From the NCBI GenBank assembly GCA_030652035.1, contig JAUSBJ010000048.1, forward strand, positions 124,001-188,000: 64,000 nt of DNA, in the 5' to 3' direction. Source of the stretch: Sulfurimicrobium sp. (lineage in GTDB: Bacteria; Pseudomonadota; Gammaproteobacteria; Burkholderiales; Sulfuricellaceae). The position numbers and the translations under genes are program-made. How positions within the stretch are numbered: position 1 is the first letter of the stretch; each line of letters starts with the position of its first letter. The notes below the pieces were generated by a model, which searched no databases, had not been told where the DNA came from, and was given only the letters and a program-made list of their open reading frames with translations. Of this stretch, positions 38,006-48,787 are shown one piece after another.

Positions 38006-38667
38006 ACCACTCCGCCCAACAGCGGCACGAACTTCACCGCCTCGAGCACGGTTTCAATATATTCTTTGGGCGTGCGCTCGATCAGGTGCAGGCGTTGCTG
38101 ATCGCCCGAGCCAATCGGCATCACCAGGCGGCCGCCCACCGCAAGCTGTTGCAGCAACGCAGAGGGAATATGGGTGGATGCCGCAGTCATGATGATGGCG
38201 TCAAAAGGGGCCGCCTCGGCGATGCCGATGCCGCCATCGGCATGACGCGCACGTACGTTGTTGCAATGCGCTTCGCGGATGTTTTTTCGTGCCTTGGTGA
38301 GTAGCGGTGAAATCCGCTCCACGGTAAAGACCTCGCGGGACAGCTTGGACAGCACGGCAGTCTGGTATCCGCAACCGGTGCCAATTTCCAGTACTTTGCC
38401 CAGATCCTGGCCATTGCGCAGGATCTCGGTCATGCGCGCCACGGTATAGGGGTTGGAAATGGTCTGGCCAAAACCAATGGGCAGGGCGGTATCTTCATAC
38501 GCCCGGCTGGACAGGGCCTCCTCGATAAAGATATGGCGTGGAATGGTGCCCATCACGGACAGCACCACTTCGTCCTTGATCCCCTGGCTGCGCAGGCGGT
38601 CCACCATGCGCAGACGGGTGCGCTGGGAGGTCATGCCTATCCCGCTGATCCGGACATTCATAGCCAC
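38002..38667 (-). CDS. pcm: Protein-L-isoaspartate O-methyltransferase
   Basis: A 221-residue repair methyltransferase that methylates isoaspartyl residues. The SAM motif is [15 protein letters not shown], and the substrate-side loop [17 protein letters not shown] is characteristic. The stretch [17 protein letters not shown] suggests translation could also start at 38634. It overlaps surE by ten bases and nlpD by four, a conserved surE-pcm-nlpD order. Confidence 0.94.
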   Translation of the reverse strand: MAMNVRISGIGMTSQRTRLRMVDRLRSQGIKDEVVLSVMGTIPRHIFIEEALSSRAYEDTALPIGFGQTISNPYTVARMTEILRNGQDLGKVLEIGTGCGYQTAVLSKLSREVFTVERISPLLTKARKNIREAHCNNVRARHADGGIGIAEAAPFDAIIMTAASTHIPSALLQQLAVGGRLVMPIGSGDQQRLHLIERTPKEYIETVLEAVKFVPLLGGVV

Positions 38668-39395
38668 TCTCTCAAGCTATCCATCTGTTGGTAATGGGTC
38701 AAATCAATCTGCAGCGGCGTGACGGAGACCGCATGCCGAGACACGGCTTCGAAATCCGTTCCCGGGCCGGCATCCTGCGCCAGGCCGGCAGCCCCCACCC
38801 AGTACACGGTCTGGCCACGCGGGTTCTCAGCCTTCACCACCGGCTCGGCTTTGTGGCGTTTGCCCAGGCGCGTAATTTCAATGCCCTGCAGCGCCTCGTA
38901 AGGCACGTCGGGCACGTTGACGTTAAGCAGTGTGGGCTGCGCCAGGGGGTGGCGCTGGTAACGCTCCACCATTTCCTTCACCACCCTGGCAGCCGTAGCA
39001 AAATGAGCATGCTGGCTGCTCACCAGCGATACCGCAATGGCCGGGACGCCAAGCAGAAACCCTTCCGTCGCGGCCGCCACGGTGCCGGAATAGATGGTGT
39101 CGTCGCCCATGTTGGCGCCGTGATTGATGCCGGAAATCACCATGTCCGGCAGGTGATCCAGCATCCCGGTCACCGCCAGATGGACGCAGTCGGTCGGCGT
39201 GCCGTTGACGTAATAGAAGCCGCTGCTGGCCTGGCGCAGCATCAGGGGGCGGTCAAGGGTCAGCGAATTGCTCGCGCCGCTGCGGTCGCGCTCGGGCGCC
39301 ACCACGGTCACCTGCGCCACGGAAGACAACATTTTGGCCAGAATGGCCAAGCCAGGGGCAAAATAACCGTCGTCGTTGCTAAGCAGAATTCGCAT
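38658..39395 (-). CDS. surE: 5'/3'-nucleotidase SurE
   Basis: A 245-residue metal-dependent nucleotidase. Metal ligands are Asp-Asp in [12 protein letters not shown], Ser in DRSGASNSL and Asn in [19 protein letters not shown]. It removes phosphate from nucleoside monophosphates and is often tied to stationary-phase survival. It is first in the surE-pcm-nlpD set and is 38 bases downstream of gltX. Confidence 0.95.
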   Translation of the reverse strand: MRILLSNDDGYFAPGLAILAKMLSSVAQVTVVAPERDRSGASNSLTLDRPLMLRQASSGFYYVNGTPTDCVHLAVTGMLDHLPDMVISGINHGANMGDDTIYSGTVAAATEGFLLGVPAIAVSLVSSQHAHFATAARVVKEMVERYQRHPLAQPTLLNVNVPDVPYEALQGIEITRLGKRHKAEPVVKAENPRGQTVYWVGAAGLAQDAGPGTDFEAVSRHAVSVTPLQIDLTHYQQMDSLREWL

Positions 39396-39433
39396 TAAAT
39401 TTTTTCAGTCCTGATCACTGTTTCAAGGCGATT

Positions 39434-40858
39434 TTAAGAGCTTTCACCCGGTGTCGCAATGAAACCGCCCGCCACCCGGGCCAGTTGTTTTTTCAGGCGT
39501 GCCAGCACCTCGTCCTTCCCAATCAGGGCCAGCACGGCATCGACGGAAGGGGTCTGGGATTCGCCGGTCACCAGCACGCGCAGCGGCATCGCCACTTTGG
39601 GCAGTTTGAGGCCGTGCGCGGCAACCGTCGACTTCATGACATCGTGAATGGCTTCGCGGGTCCATTCGATGGCGGCGAATTTTTCCGCCATCTCCGCCAT
39701 GACCGGCAAAATATCCTTGGGCACATGCTGTTCCAGCAAAGCAGGCTCGGCATCCAGGGGGCGGTAGAAATACACGGCCGCATCGGCCAGTTCTTCCACG
39801 GTGCTGACCCGTTCCTTGAGCAGGTCCACCACTATCGCCAGATCGGGCCCGCCTGCGGCAGGGTCACAGCAATCGCGCTGAATGAAAGGCGTGGCCAGCT
39901 CCGCCAGACGCTGGCTGTCGGCTTGCTTGAGGTACTGCTGATTCAGCCACAGCAACTTTTCCGGGTTGAACTTGGCCGCGGATTTCGAAATGCTGCCAAG
40001 ATCAAACCATTCAACGAACTGCGCCATGCTGAAGACTTCCTCGTCACCCTTGGCCCACCCCAGGCGCGCAAGATAATTCAGCAGGGCTTCAGGCAAATAA
40101 CCGTCTTCCTGGTACTGCATCACCGATACCGCTCCATGACGCTTGGACAGTCGCTCGCCGTCGGCACCAAGAATCATCGGCACATGGGCATACTGCGGCA
40201 GGGGCGCGCCCAGTGCCTTGAGGATATTGATCTGGCGCGGCGTATTGTTGAGATGGTCATCACCGCGGATAACATGGGTGATCTGCATATCCCAGTCGTC
40301 CACCACGACGCAGAAGTTGTAGGTGGGCGTGCCGTCCGAGCGGGCGATGATGAGATCGTCCAACTCGCTGTTGCTGACCACCACGCGGCCTTTGACCAGA
40401 TCATCGATGACGACCACGCCTTCGAGCGGGGTCTTGAAACGCACCACGGGAGAAATCCCGGCCGGGGGAATGGCACTCGAATCGCGCCAGCGCCGGTCGT
40501 AGCGCGGCTTCTCGCCACGCTTTTCCTGCTCTTCGCGCATGGCTTCCAGCTCTTCCTTGCTGGCATAACAATAGTAAGCATTGCCTTCATCCAGCAATTG
40601 CCGGATCACCTCCTTGTAGCGATCCATGCGCTGCATCTGGTAAAACGGGCCTTCATCGTAATCCAGGCCGAGCCAGTTCATGCCGTCAAGAATGGCTTGC
40701 ACCGATTCCGGCGTGGAGCGTTCAAGATCGGTATCCTCGACTCGCAGCACGAATGTGCCTTGATGCAGACGGGCATAAGCCCATGAAAACAATGCAGTGC
40801 GGGCACCGCCAATGTGAAGGTAGCCAGTGGGGCTGGGAGCAAAACGGGTTCGAACCAT
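39434..40858 (-). CDS. gltX: Glutamate--tRNA ligase
   Basis: A 474-residue class I aminoacyl-tRNA synthetase. The HIGH-type motif is [18 protein letters not shown] at the N-terminus, and the KMSKS-type motif is [13 protein letters not shown]. The start at 40858 puts [12 protein letters not shown] at the N-terminus as in the family; an upstream ATG at 40927 would add 23 non-conserved residues. It is divergent from ppdK. Confidence 0.96.
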   Translation of the reverse strand: MVRTRFAPSPTGYLHIGGARTALFSWAYARLHQGTFVLRVEDTDLERSTPESVQAILDGMNWLGLDYDEGPFYQMQRMDRYKEVIRQLLDEGNAYYCYASKEELEAMREEQEKRGEKPRYDRRWRDSSAIPPAGISPVVRFKTPLEGVVVIDDLVKGRVVVSNSELDDLIIARSDGTPTYNFCVVVDDWDMQITHVIRGDDHLNNTPRQINILKALGAPLPQYAHVPMILGADGERLSKRHGAVSVMQYQEDGYLPEALLNYLARLGWAKGDEEVFSMAQFVEWFDLGSISKSAAKFNPEKLLWLNQQYLKQADSQRLAELATPFIQRDCCDPAAGGPDLAIVVDLLKERVSTVEELADAAVYFYRPLDAEPALLEQHVPKDILPVMAEMAEKFAAIEWTREAIHDVMKSTVAAHGLKLPKVAMPLRVLVTGESQTPSVDAVLALIGKDEVLARLKKQLARVAGGFIATPGESS

Positions 40859-41095
40859 AATTCCAGAAAGCCGAAGTAAAAAATGGGCAGGCAGTCCGCT
40901 CAGCGGATGACCACAAAAAGGGTGCATTTTACGCGAAAAATCGCCTTTATCGGATTAAACCATTGGCGCGCCAAAGAACATCGCACCAGTCTTATACAAG
41001 ATTCATCAATCTGCTTGCCCCCATGCCGGTTTTGGCCGCAAAATTCAAATTCAGCTTCCATTTACAGTTTCGCCAGCATATTCGGGGAAGACGCC

Positions 41096-43891
41096 ATGAC
41101 TGACAGCAAAAAATATATTTTCTCTTTCGAGGAAGGTGACGGAAAAAACAAGATGCTGCTGGGCGGGAAAGGCGCCAATCTGTGCGAAATGACGCAGATT
41201 GGACTGAATGTACCGCCTGGATTCGTCATCAGCACCGAGGCCTGTCTCGCCTATCTGGAAAAGAACCAGTTGCCGGATGGTCTGATGGATGGCATCAAAA
41301 ACCGCATGACATCGCTGGAAAAGAAAACCGGCAAGGGCTTCGGCAGCAGCGATAATCCCCTGCTGGTTTCGGTGCGCTCGGGGTCGGCGATGTCCATGCC
41401 GGGCATGATGGACACCATACTCAACCTGGGCCTCAACGAAACCTCGCTACAAGGGCTGATCCGGCAGACCGGCAACGAGCGTTTCGCATGGGACGCCTAC
41501 CGGCGCTTCATCCAGCTGTTCGGCGAAATCGCGCTGAACATCGGCAGGGATCACTTCAAGAACAGCATGGAAGCGCTCAAGCTAAAATGTGGCGCGCAAC
41601 AGGATGTCAATCTTGGCACGGATCATTTGCGCGATCTGGCGCATGAGTTTCTCGCCATCGTCGAGCGCAACAGCGGCAAACCCTTTCCTCAGGATCCCTA
41701 CGAACAGCTCGAAATCGCCGTGGGCGCGGTATTCCGCTCGTGGATGGGCAAGCGCGCAGTGGATTACCGCAAGCAGTTCAGAATCACGAAGCAACAGGCC
41801 AACGGCACCGCCGTCAACATCTGCACCATGGTGTTCGGCAACATGGGCAACGACTCCGCCACGGGGGTGGGTTTTACGCGCAATCCGGGCACAGGCGAGA
41901 ACCTGATTTACGGCGAATACCTCACCAACGCCCAGGGCGAGGATGTGGTGGCGGGCATCCGCACGCCCAAGGCCATCGCCGAGATGGAACAGGAGATGCC
42001 GGAGATTTACCGCCAGCTGCTGGTACTGCACGACCGCCTGGAATCTCACTACCAGGAAGTGCAGGATTTCGAGTTCACCATCGAGAAAGGCGTCCTCTAC
42101 TGCCTGCAGACCCGCAACGGCAAAATGAACGCACGCGCCATGGTGCGCACGTCGGTGGAAATGTTTGAGGCGGGCCTGATCAGCAAGGAGCGCGCCCTGC
42201 TGCGCGTCGAACCCGCGGTGCTGGAACAGCTGCTGGTGCCGCAGCTATCGCCGAGCTTCAAGGGAAAATCCCTGGCCCAGGGCCTGCCCGCCTCCCCCGG
42301 CGCGGCTTCTGGGAAAATCGTTTTCGATGCCGACACGGCTGAAATCCGCGGCCGTACCGGTGAAAAAATCATCCTGGTGCGCGAAGAAACCAAGCCGGAA
42401 GACATTCATGGCTTCTTCCAGGCCCAGGGCATCCTTACCAGCCGCGGCGGCAAGACCTCGCACGCTGCCGTGGTGGCGCGCGGCATGGGGAAGCCCTGCG
42501 TCTCGGGCTGCGAGCAGATCGTGATCAACGACCAGTTGCGCAACGCGGTGATCGGGGACACCACGCTGCACGAGGGCGACGTGATCACCATCGATGGGGG
42601 CAGCGGCCATGTGTATGCCGGTGAAGTGCCCACCGTGGAAGCCGAGTTTTCGCCCGAAATGGGCGTCCTGCTGGGCTGGGCTGATGAGGTGGCGCGGCTG
42701 AAAGTGATGGCCAACGCGGATACGCCGGAATCTGCCGTCAAGGCGCGTGAATTCGGCGCCATGGGCATCGGCCTGTGCCGCACCGAGCGCATGTTCAACG
42801 GCACCGACCGCCTGCCCATCGTGCAGGAGATGATCCTGGCGGAAACGCCTGAGCAGCGCCAGGCCGCGCTCGACCGGCTGCTGCCGATCCAGCGTTCCGA
42901 CTTCAAGGGCATTTTCAAGGCCATGAAGGGCCTGCCGGTGACCATCCGCCTGCTCGACCCGCCGATGCACGAATTCCTCCCCACCGCAGCGCAGCTCGAG
43001 CTGGAAATCGCCCACCTGCACCAGTTGAGCGACACCATCAACGGCCTGGAAGAGTTGCCGGATACGCTGAAACTGCTCAATCCCAAGCTCTACCAGCAAT
43101 ACGCCGACGGGTTGAACAAACTGATGGGCGGCCTGGGCACGTTCAAGGCCTCGCACCTGGAAGAGGACGTCATCAGCAAGAAAGAAAAAATCCTCAAAAA
43201 AGTACGCGCCCTGGCCGAAGTCAACCCCATGCTGGGGCATCGTGGCGTGCGCCTCGGCATTACCTACCCGGAAATCTACTCGATGCAGATCCAGGCCATC
43301 CTGGAAGCCGCTGCATTATGCGCTCGGGAAGGGGTAGAAATTTATCCCGAAATCATGGTGCCGCAGGTCGCCACAGTGGAAGAGCTGACGCGCATTCACA
43401 GCTACGTCGAGCGTATCCACAAAATCGTCGAGCTGACCCACGGCATCAACGTGAAATTCAAATTCGGCTCGATGATGGAAGTGGTACGCGGTTGCCTGCG
43501 CGCCGAGCGCATGGCGGAAACCGCCGAGTTCTTCTCCTTCGGCACCAACGACCTGACCCAGGCCACTTTTTCCTTCAGCCGCGAGGATGCGGAGAACAAG
43601 TTTCTGCCGGCCTACAACGAAACCGGCATCCTGCAGGACAACCCGTTCGAGGTGCTGGACATCAAGGGCGTAGGTCAACTGATGAAAATGGCGGTGGACA
43701 ACGGCCGCAAGACGCGCCCGGATCTGAAGGTGGGCATTTGCGGCGAACACGGCGGCCATCCCGGCTCAATCCATTTCTGCCACCACATCGGACTAAGCTA
43801 TGTTTCCTGTTCCGGCCCGCGCGTGCCGATCGCCCGGCTGGCAGCAGCTCAGGCCAAGCTGCAGGAAGAACAGTATCAGGACCCCATTTAG
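41096..43891 (+). CDS. ppdK: Pyruvate, phosphate dikinase
   Basis: A 931-residue enzyme interconverting pyruvate, ATP and phosphate with PEP, AMP and pyrophosphate. The N-terminal ATP-grasp region has LGGKGANLCEMTQIGLNVPPG. The phospho-His domain has TSRGGKTSHAAVVARGMG, and the C-terminal PEP domain has the catalytic Cys in SYVSCSGPRVPIARLA. The ATG at 41096 follows a GGGGAAG site and matches the family's N-terminus. It stands alone on the plus strand. It may serve gluconeogenesis or a pyrophosphate-saving glycolysis. Confidence 0.96.
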   Translation: MTDSKKYIFSFEEGDGKNKMLLGGKGANLCEMTQIGLNVPPGFVISTEACLAYLEKNQLPDGLMDGIKNRMTSLEKKTGKGFGSSDNPLLVSVRSGSAMSMPGMMDTILNLGLNETSLQGLIRQTGNERFAWDAYRRFIQLFGEIALNIGRDHFKNSMEALKLKCGAQQDVNLGTDHLRDLAHEFLAIVERNSGKPFPQDPYEQLEIAVGAVFRSWMGKRAVDYRKQFRITKQQANGTAVNICTMVFGNMGNDSATGVGFTRNPGTGENLIYGEYLTNAQGEDVVAGIRTPKAIAEMEQEMPEIYRQLLVLHDRLESHYQEVQDFEFTIEKGVLYCLQTRNGKMNARAMVRTSVEMFEAGLISKERALLRVEPAVLEQLLVPQLSPSFKGKSLAQGLPASPGAASGKIVFDADTAEIRGRTGEKIILVREETKPEDIHGFFQAQGILTSRGGKTSHAAVVARGMGKPCVSGCEQIVINDQLRNAVIGDTTLHEGDVITIDGGSGHVYAGEVPTVEAEFSPEMGVLLGWADEVARLKVMANADTPESAVKAREFGAMGIGLCRTERMFNGTDRLPIVQEMILAETPEQRQAALDRLLPIQRSDFKGIFKAMKGLPVTIRLLDPPMHEFLPTAAQLELEIAHLHQLSDTINGLEELPDTLKLLNPKLYQQYADGLNKLMGGLGTFKASHLEEDVISKKEKILKKVRALAEVNPMLGHRGVRLGITYPEIYSMQIQAILEAAALCAREGVEIYPEIMVPQVATVEELTRIHSYVERIHKIVELTHGINVKFKFGSMMEVVRGCLRAERMAETAEFFSFGTNDLTQATFSFSREDAENKFLPAYNETGILQDNPFEVLDIKGVGQLMKMAVDNGRKTRPDLKVGICGEHGGHPGSIHFCHHIGLSYVSCSGPRVPIARLAAAQAKLQEEQYQDPI

Positions 43892-43924
43892 CGTGCACCA
43901 CTGCACTAGGCCAATGCAGTTTTA

Positions 43925-46900
43925 TTACGACGATTTGATCCGCATCTCGAATGCTTCCAGCGCCAGGGGCCGGCTGAACAGGTAACCCTGGTAGGCATGG
44001 CATCCCTGGCTGGCGAGGAAGGCGCGTTGCGCCTCGTTCTCCACCCCTTCGGCAATGACCTCCAGGCCCAGGCTTTGGCCCAGCGCCACGATGGTGCGGG
44101 CAATGGCGGCATCGTTGGGATCGGTGAGCACATCCCGCACGAAGGACCGGTCAATCTTCAACTGGTCCAGGGGCAAACGTTTCAGGTAGGAGAGCGAGGA
44201 GTAGCCGGTGCCGAAATCATCCAGGGAGAATCCCACTCCCTTGGCTTTCAGAGCCGTCATCTTGACAATGATCTCTTCAACGTTATCCAGCAACAGGCTT
44301 TCGGTCAATTCCAGCTTGAGCTTGCAAGGATTGGCTCCCGTACGGTCAAGCACCGCCACCACCTGATCCACGAAATCCGGCTGGCGGAACTGCCGCGCGC
44401 TCATGTTGACCGCCAGCGTGAGGGAGGCCGTTTCCGCCCGGCCTGACCAAGCCACCAGTTGGGCGCAGGCCGCTTCTAGCACCCAGGCTCCGAGAGGCAG
44501 GATCAGCCCGGTTTCCTCGGCCAGGGGGATGAACTCAGCCGGCGACACCAGACCCTGCCGGGGGTGCTGCCAACGCAACAGCGCTTCAGCGCCAGTCGTG
44601 CGGCCATCCCTGTCCACCAGGGGCTGGTAGTGGAGAAAGAACTCATTGTTCTGCAGGCCATGGCGCAGATCGGCTTCCATGGCTGCACGGGCAGATACAA
44701 CGGCCTGCATGCGCGGGTCGAAAAAACGCAGCGTATTGCGGCCAGCTGCCTTGGCTTGATACATGGCAAGATCCGCGCGTTTCAGCAGTTCATCCACAGT
44801 CTCACTTTGATCATCAAACAGGGTGACCCCGATGCTCGGGGTGCTGTGGTGCTCGTGACCAGCAAGCCTGTAAGGCAGGTTGAGCGCAGCAATGATTTTC
44901 TCGCCGATACCTTCGGCCAGATTGGCGGCCTCCTCCGGGCTATCGCCAAGATCTTCAAACATCAACACAAATTCGTCGCCTCCAAGGCGGGACACGGTGT
45001 CACCCTCGCGCACGCAGTCGACAAGCCGCTGGGCAACTTGTTTCAGCAAAAGGTCGCCGACGTCGTGCCCGAGCGTATCATTGAGCGTCTTGAAATTATC
45101 CAGGTCGATAAAGAACAAGGCGCCAAAGAGCTTGCTGCGGGCGCTGCTGACCAGTGCCTGCTGCAGACGATCCATCAGAAGTCGCCGGTTGGGCTGCTGG
45201 GTAAGCGGATCGTAAAAGGCCAGCCTTCGAATCTCATCCTCCGCCAACTTGCGCGAAGTGATGTCATTCAATGTGGCGACATAGTGCATAGTAGCTCCAT
45301 CTGGATTCTTTACAGCTGTGATGGTGAGCCATTCAGGATAGACTTCTCCATTCTTGCGCCGGTTCCAGATTTCTCCCCGCCACATTCCAGTAAGCTGGAC
45401 GCTTTCCCACAGCGCGTCATAAAATGCCGTGTCGTGATGGCCTGATTTAAGCAGGCTTGGGCTCTGCCCCACCGCCTCTTCGGCGGAATAACCGGTGATG
45501 TCGGTGAAGGCCCGGTTGACCCGCAGGATCACACTCCGGGAATCGGTGATCAGCATGCCTTCCTGTGACTCGAATGCGGTAGCGGCAATGCGAAGATCCT
45601 CCTTCGCCTTTTGAGTCTCGCGCAGATAAAGCACCACTGCTGAAGCGGAAATAATCAGCAGGCTCCCGGCGGCGGAAAGCAAAATGAATAGCCAGTTTCT
45701 TTCGCTGTCAAGGCGCACAAGTTCACTCAGCGGGCGGGGCACGTAAACATTAATGGCATCCCCGGACAGGCTTTTGGAGGCAAGCACCACAGGCTGATTG
45801 CTACCTTCGATAACCACGGCGGAAGAAAAGCGTTCATCCCCCCAGGGAGCAATCTCCAATGGCTTGAAGGTACTCTGCTTGTACTGCAAGCGTTTTTTCT
45901 CCATCGACAGCGCGGAAACGGAGGCATTGGGCAGGGATCGAAATTCCAGACGCTTGTCCGGCGCGAGAATGATGACGCCATTGGTATCGGAAATGAACGC
46001 ATTCGCTTGATTCGTCCAATGGGAAAATCTCGCGATGTCCCTTTTGACGACGACAGCCCCAAGGAAGCGCCCTTTATCGAACAGCGGGGCGGAGTAATAT
46101 AAACCGGGAATTCTGCTGGTCCTGCCCACGGCATATTGATGTCCGTGCTGTCCCGCGCGGGCCTGAAGAAAATAATCGCGGTGAGCATAGTTCGAGCCAA
46201 CAAAACTCGTTGGTTTGGCAGCGTTACTTGCAGCAACACAATCCCCTGCCGCATTCACGATATAAATATCATCTGCCTTGAGGTGAGTCACCATAATGGC
46301 AAGGGTCTCATTTAGTTCGCCGAGCATCTTGTCTTCAGTCCAGTTTTGCTTGCGCTTTTCATAAGACAAAACCGAGGGCTCCCTATCCGGGCCGAAGCGG
46401 AGCAAAGCCCGGCGGATGTCGGCGTCGCGCGAGGCCATCACCGAAAGTCCCTTGAGCAGCTGTATGCTTTCATCGATATTACTGGCAATCTGCTCCACCT
46501 GCTGCCTGGCAAGCCGCGATTCCTGCTGGTACAGGTTGCTGGCGAGACGGCCGTAGTAATAATCCGCATTCAACCAGGCGATCCCTATCCAGCCGGCGAT
46601 CAACAGGCCGATCAACTTGTAGGATCGGCCGAAAGATAACAGGTTGGGCCGCCCGATGTAGGTGGCCACGATGGTCACGACGACAATCAAACTGGTCGCG
46701 GTAAGCACGATAGCAGCAAGAAAAGTCGGCGAAATGCCAGGCTCGATAGTGATGTCGCCTTCTCGGATGAAGTAAGCGGCCAGCATCGCGATGTAGTGCA
46801 TTCCCGAGACGGCCAGGCCCATCACCACAGCGCTTGCGATCGTCACCCCCATATTCCAGCGAGAGCGCAACAGCTGCAAACGGAACTTGATCCACAGCGC

Positions 46901-47455
46901 AAACGTGGCAAGCGCGATGGCGACCAGGATGGAAAGCAGAAACAGCTTGGCATCGTAACGGATCAGGCCATTCAGACTCATTGCCGCCATTCCGGCATAG
47001 TGCATGGCGCCGATACCGGCGCCGATCAGCAGCCCGCCTGTTGCAAGCTGCAAACGGGAAAGCTCACGGCGGCTGATGATTTGTATGGCAAGGATGCTGG
47101 CTAGAATGCTTGGGATCGTCGACAACATCGTGAGGGTGGCGTTGTAACTGGTGGAACATGGCAGGCTAAAGGCCAGCATGCCGACGAAATGCATGGCCCA
47201 AATGCCGATACCCAGGCAAAGTCCGCCAAAGGCCACCCACAAGCGCCTTGTGCTTCCCCTGCTTGCAGTCGAAACATGCTGAGAAACCAGCAGGGAAGCA
47301 TAGGAGGCGAGAATTGCAACGAATACGGAGAGGCTGACCAGCACGGGGTCATAATTGCCCGTGTAAAGCACGCTGCTTTCGGGCGGCGATATAAAAAATG
47401 GAGTTAAATCCAGCATGTGAGTCGCGAGGATACCTGAAATAGCCTCAACTGGCAT
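43925..47455 (-). CDS. MHYT-sensor-PAS-GGDEF-EAL cyclic-di-GMP protein
   Basis: A 1176-residue membrane protein. Seven membrane helices at the N-terminus carry three MHYT motifs (MHFVGMLAF, MHYAGMAAM, MHYIAMLAA), thought to bind copper and sense a diatomic gas. A periplasmic Cache-like domain (about 310-570) is followed by a PAS domain (about 620-740) and a GGDEF domain with an intact active site, RLGGDEFVLMFED. An EAL domain with TGAEALLRWQHP is also intact. It could therefore make or degrade cyclic-di-GMP. An ATG at 47416 is an alternative start that looks closer to the membrane domain. Convergent with ppdK. Confidence 0.92.
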   Translation of the reverse strand: MPVEAISGILATHMLDLTPFFISPPESSVLYTGNYDPVLVSLSVFVAILASYASLLVSQHVSTASRGSTRRLWVAFGGLCLGIGIWAMHFVGMLAFSLPCSTSYNATLTMLSTIPSILASILAIQIISRRELSRLQLATGGLLIGAGIGAMHYAGMAAMSLNGLIRYDAKLFLLSILVAIALATFALWIKFRLQLLRSRWNMGVTIASAVVMGLAVSGMHYIAMLAAYFIREGDITIEPGISPTFLAAIVLTATSLIVVVTIVATYIGRPNLLSFGRSYKLIGLLIAGWIGIAWLNADYYYGRLASNLYQQESRLARQQVEQIASNIDESIQLLKGLSVMASRDADIRRALLRFGPDREPSVLSYEKRKQNWTEDKMLGELNETLAIMVTHLKADDIYIVNAAGDCVAASNAAKPTSFVGSNYAHRDYFLQARAGQHGHQYAVGRTSRIPGLYYSAPLFDKGRFLGAVVVKRDIARFSHWTNQANAFISDTNGVIILAPDKRLEFRSLPNASVSALSMEKKRLQYKQSTFKPLEIAPWGDERFSSAVVIEGSNQPVVLASKSLSGDAINVYVPRPLSELVRLDSERNWLFILLSAAGSLLIISASAVVLYLRETQKAKEDLRIAATAFESQEGMLITDSRSVILRVNRAFTDITGYSAEEAVGQSPSLLKSGHHDTAFYDALWESVQLTGMWRGEIWNRRKNGEVYPEWLTITAVKNPDGATMHYVATLNDITSRKLAEDEIRRLAFYDPLTQQPNRRLLMDRLQQALVSSARSKLFGALFFIDLDNFKTLNDTLGHDVGDLLLKQVAQRLVDCVREGDTVSRLGGDEFVLMFEDLGDSPEEAANLAEGIGEKIIAALNLPYRLAGHEHHSTPSIGVTLFDDQSETVDELLKRADLAMYQAKAAGRNTLRFFDPRMQAVVSARAAMEADLRHGLQNNEFFLHYQPLVDRDGRTTGAEALLRWQHPRQGLVSPAEFIPLAEETGLILPLGAWVLEAACAQLVAWSGRAETASLTLAVNMSARQFRQPDFVDQVVAVLDRTGANPCKLKLELTESLLLDNVEEIIVKMTALKAKGVGFSLDDFGTGYSSLSYLKRLPLDQLKIDRSFVRDVLTDPNDAAIARTIVALGQSLGLEVIAEGVENEAQRAFLASQGCHAYQGYLFSRPLALEAFEMRIKSS

Positions 47456-47494
47456 TCACCGGGAGGCCTTCAGTTTACTTGTGCCCGTGAAACC

Positions 47495-48034
47495 CTACTC
47501 ATCCATGCCAATGGCCGCGCTATCCGGAAACAGCACCTCGGTAAAACCGAACAGACGCATATCGGTGATTCGCATCGGGTACAGAATGCCTTTCAGATGA
47601 TCGCACTCGTGCTGCACTACCCTGGCATGAAACCCCGAGACGGTGCGGTCAATGGGCTGGCCTTTCAGGTCGAAACCCCGGTAGCGCAAGTGCTTGTGGC
47701 GAGGCACTTTGCCCCGCATGCCAGGTAGTGACAGACACCCCTCCCAGCCCTCCTCCATTTCGTCGCCGAGATACTCCAGCACCGGGTTGAGAAGCACGGT
47801 ATCCGGCACCGTTTCAGCATCCGGATAACGCGGATTATTGGCCACGCCAAAGATCACCACCTGAAGTCCGACGCCAATCTGCGGCGCGGCCAGGCCGGCG
47901 CCATTCAGCGCCAGCATGGTGTCGCGCATGTCCGCAACGAGGGTGCGCAATTCGGACGTATCGAAAACAGCCACCGCCTCTGCCGGCTCCAGCAGGCGGG
48001 CGTCTCCCATTTTGAGCACGCTTCTAGCAGTCAC
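47495..48034 (-). CDS. def: Peptide deformylase
   Basis: A 179-residue metalloenzyme removing the N-formyl group from nascent proteins. All three motifs are present: [20 protein letters not shown], and QHECDHLKG with the metal-binding His pair. I chose the GTG at 48034, which keeps the conserved [10 protein letters not shown] start region; it overlaps the mtnP stop by 11 bases. It is not next to fmt, so it may be a second copy in this genome. Confidence 0.93.
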   Translation of the reverse strand: MTARSVLKMGDARLLEPAEAVAVFDTSELRTLVADMRDTMLALNGAGLAAPQIGVGLQVVIFGVANNPRYPDAETVPDTVLLNPVLEYLGDEMEEGWEGCLSLPGMRGKVPRHKHLRYRGFDLKGQPIDRTVSGFHARVVQHECDHLKGILYPMRITDMRLFGFTEVLFPDSAAIGMDE

Positions 48035-48782
48035 GAAGCTCAACAACCCGATTCAGAATTTTCAACACGCGCTGCATCGCCAGTTTGAGCGTAGCGTCAA
48101 CGGCGTCGTAAGCAATCGCATGCGCGCTTGAACCTCGCCCGGCGGCATAATTGGCCGACACCGTCAGCGCCGCATAACACAGGCCGAGCTCTCTCGCCAG
48201 CGCCGCTTCAGGCATCCCGGTCATGCCCACCATGGTGGCGCCATCGCGGTCCAGGCGGTTGATCTCCGCGGCCGTTTCCAGGCGCGGCCCCTGAACGGCG
48301 GCATAAACGCCCCCGTCGATAAATTCCTCCCCCGCTGCCCGGCAGGCTTGCATGCACAACTGTCGCATCCCGTCGCAGTAGGGCCAGGTAAAATCGATAT
48401 GCACGACTGCCTTCGAGCCGCACATTTCCTGGCAGTCGTGGTAGGTGCTTTTACGCCCCCAGGTATAGTCGATAATCTGATCTGGAATGGCAATGGTTCC
48501 CGGTTTCATATCTGCATGGATTCCTCCGACGGTGGCAATGGAAATCACATCTTTCGCACCCTCGGCATGCAGTGCCCACATATTGGCGCGGTAATTCACC
48601 TCATGCGGCGGAATGGTGTGGCCATAACCATGACGTGCCAGAAACACCACTTCGCGCCCACTGATCTTGCCGAATGTGAGTGCGCCGGATGGCTCGCCGT
48701 ACGGTGTTCTCACCACTTTGCGGCGCATCTCCTCCAGTCCGGATATCTGCGTTAGCCCGCTGCCACCGATAATTCCCAACAT
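48024..48782 (-). CDS. mtnP: S-methyl-5'-thioadenosine/thioinosine phosphorylase
   Basis: A 252-residue nucleoside phosphorylase of the MTAP/PNP class. It starts [12 protein letters not shown], with AGGAA about nine bases upstream, and has the phosphate and ribose site motifs [21 protein letters not shown] (split) and [20 protein letters not shown]. It would cleave methylthioadenosine or methylthioinosine to 5-methylthioribose-1-phosphate, the substrate of the mtnA product encoded at 55737. Which base it prefers cannot be read from the sequence. It lies between hpt and def. Confidence 0.88.
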   Translation of the reverse strand: MLGIIGGSGLTQISGLEEMRRKVVRTPYGEPSGALTFGKISGREVVFLARHGYGHTIPPHEVNYRANMWALHAEGAKDVISIATVGGIHADMKPGTIAIPDQIIDYTWGRKSTYHDCQEMCGSKAVVHIDFTWPYCDGMRQLCMQACRAAGEEFIDGGVYAAVQGPRLETAAEINRLDRDGATMVGMTGMPEAALARELGLCYAALTVSANYAAGRGSSAHAIAYDAVDATLKLAMQRVLKILNRVVELRDC

Positions 48783-48787
48783 ATAGC

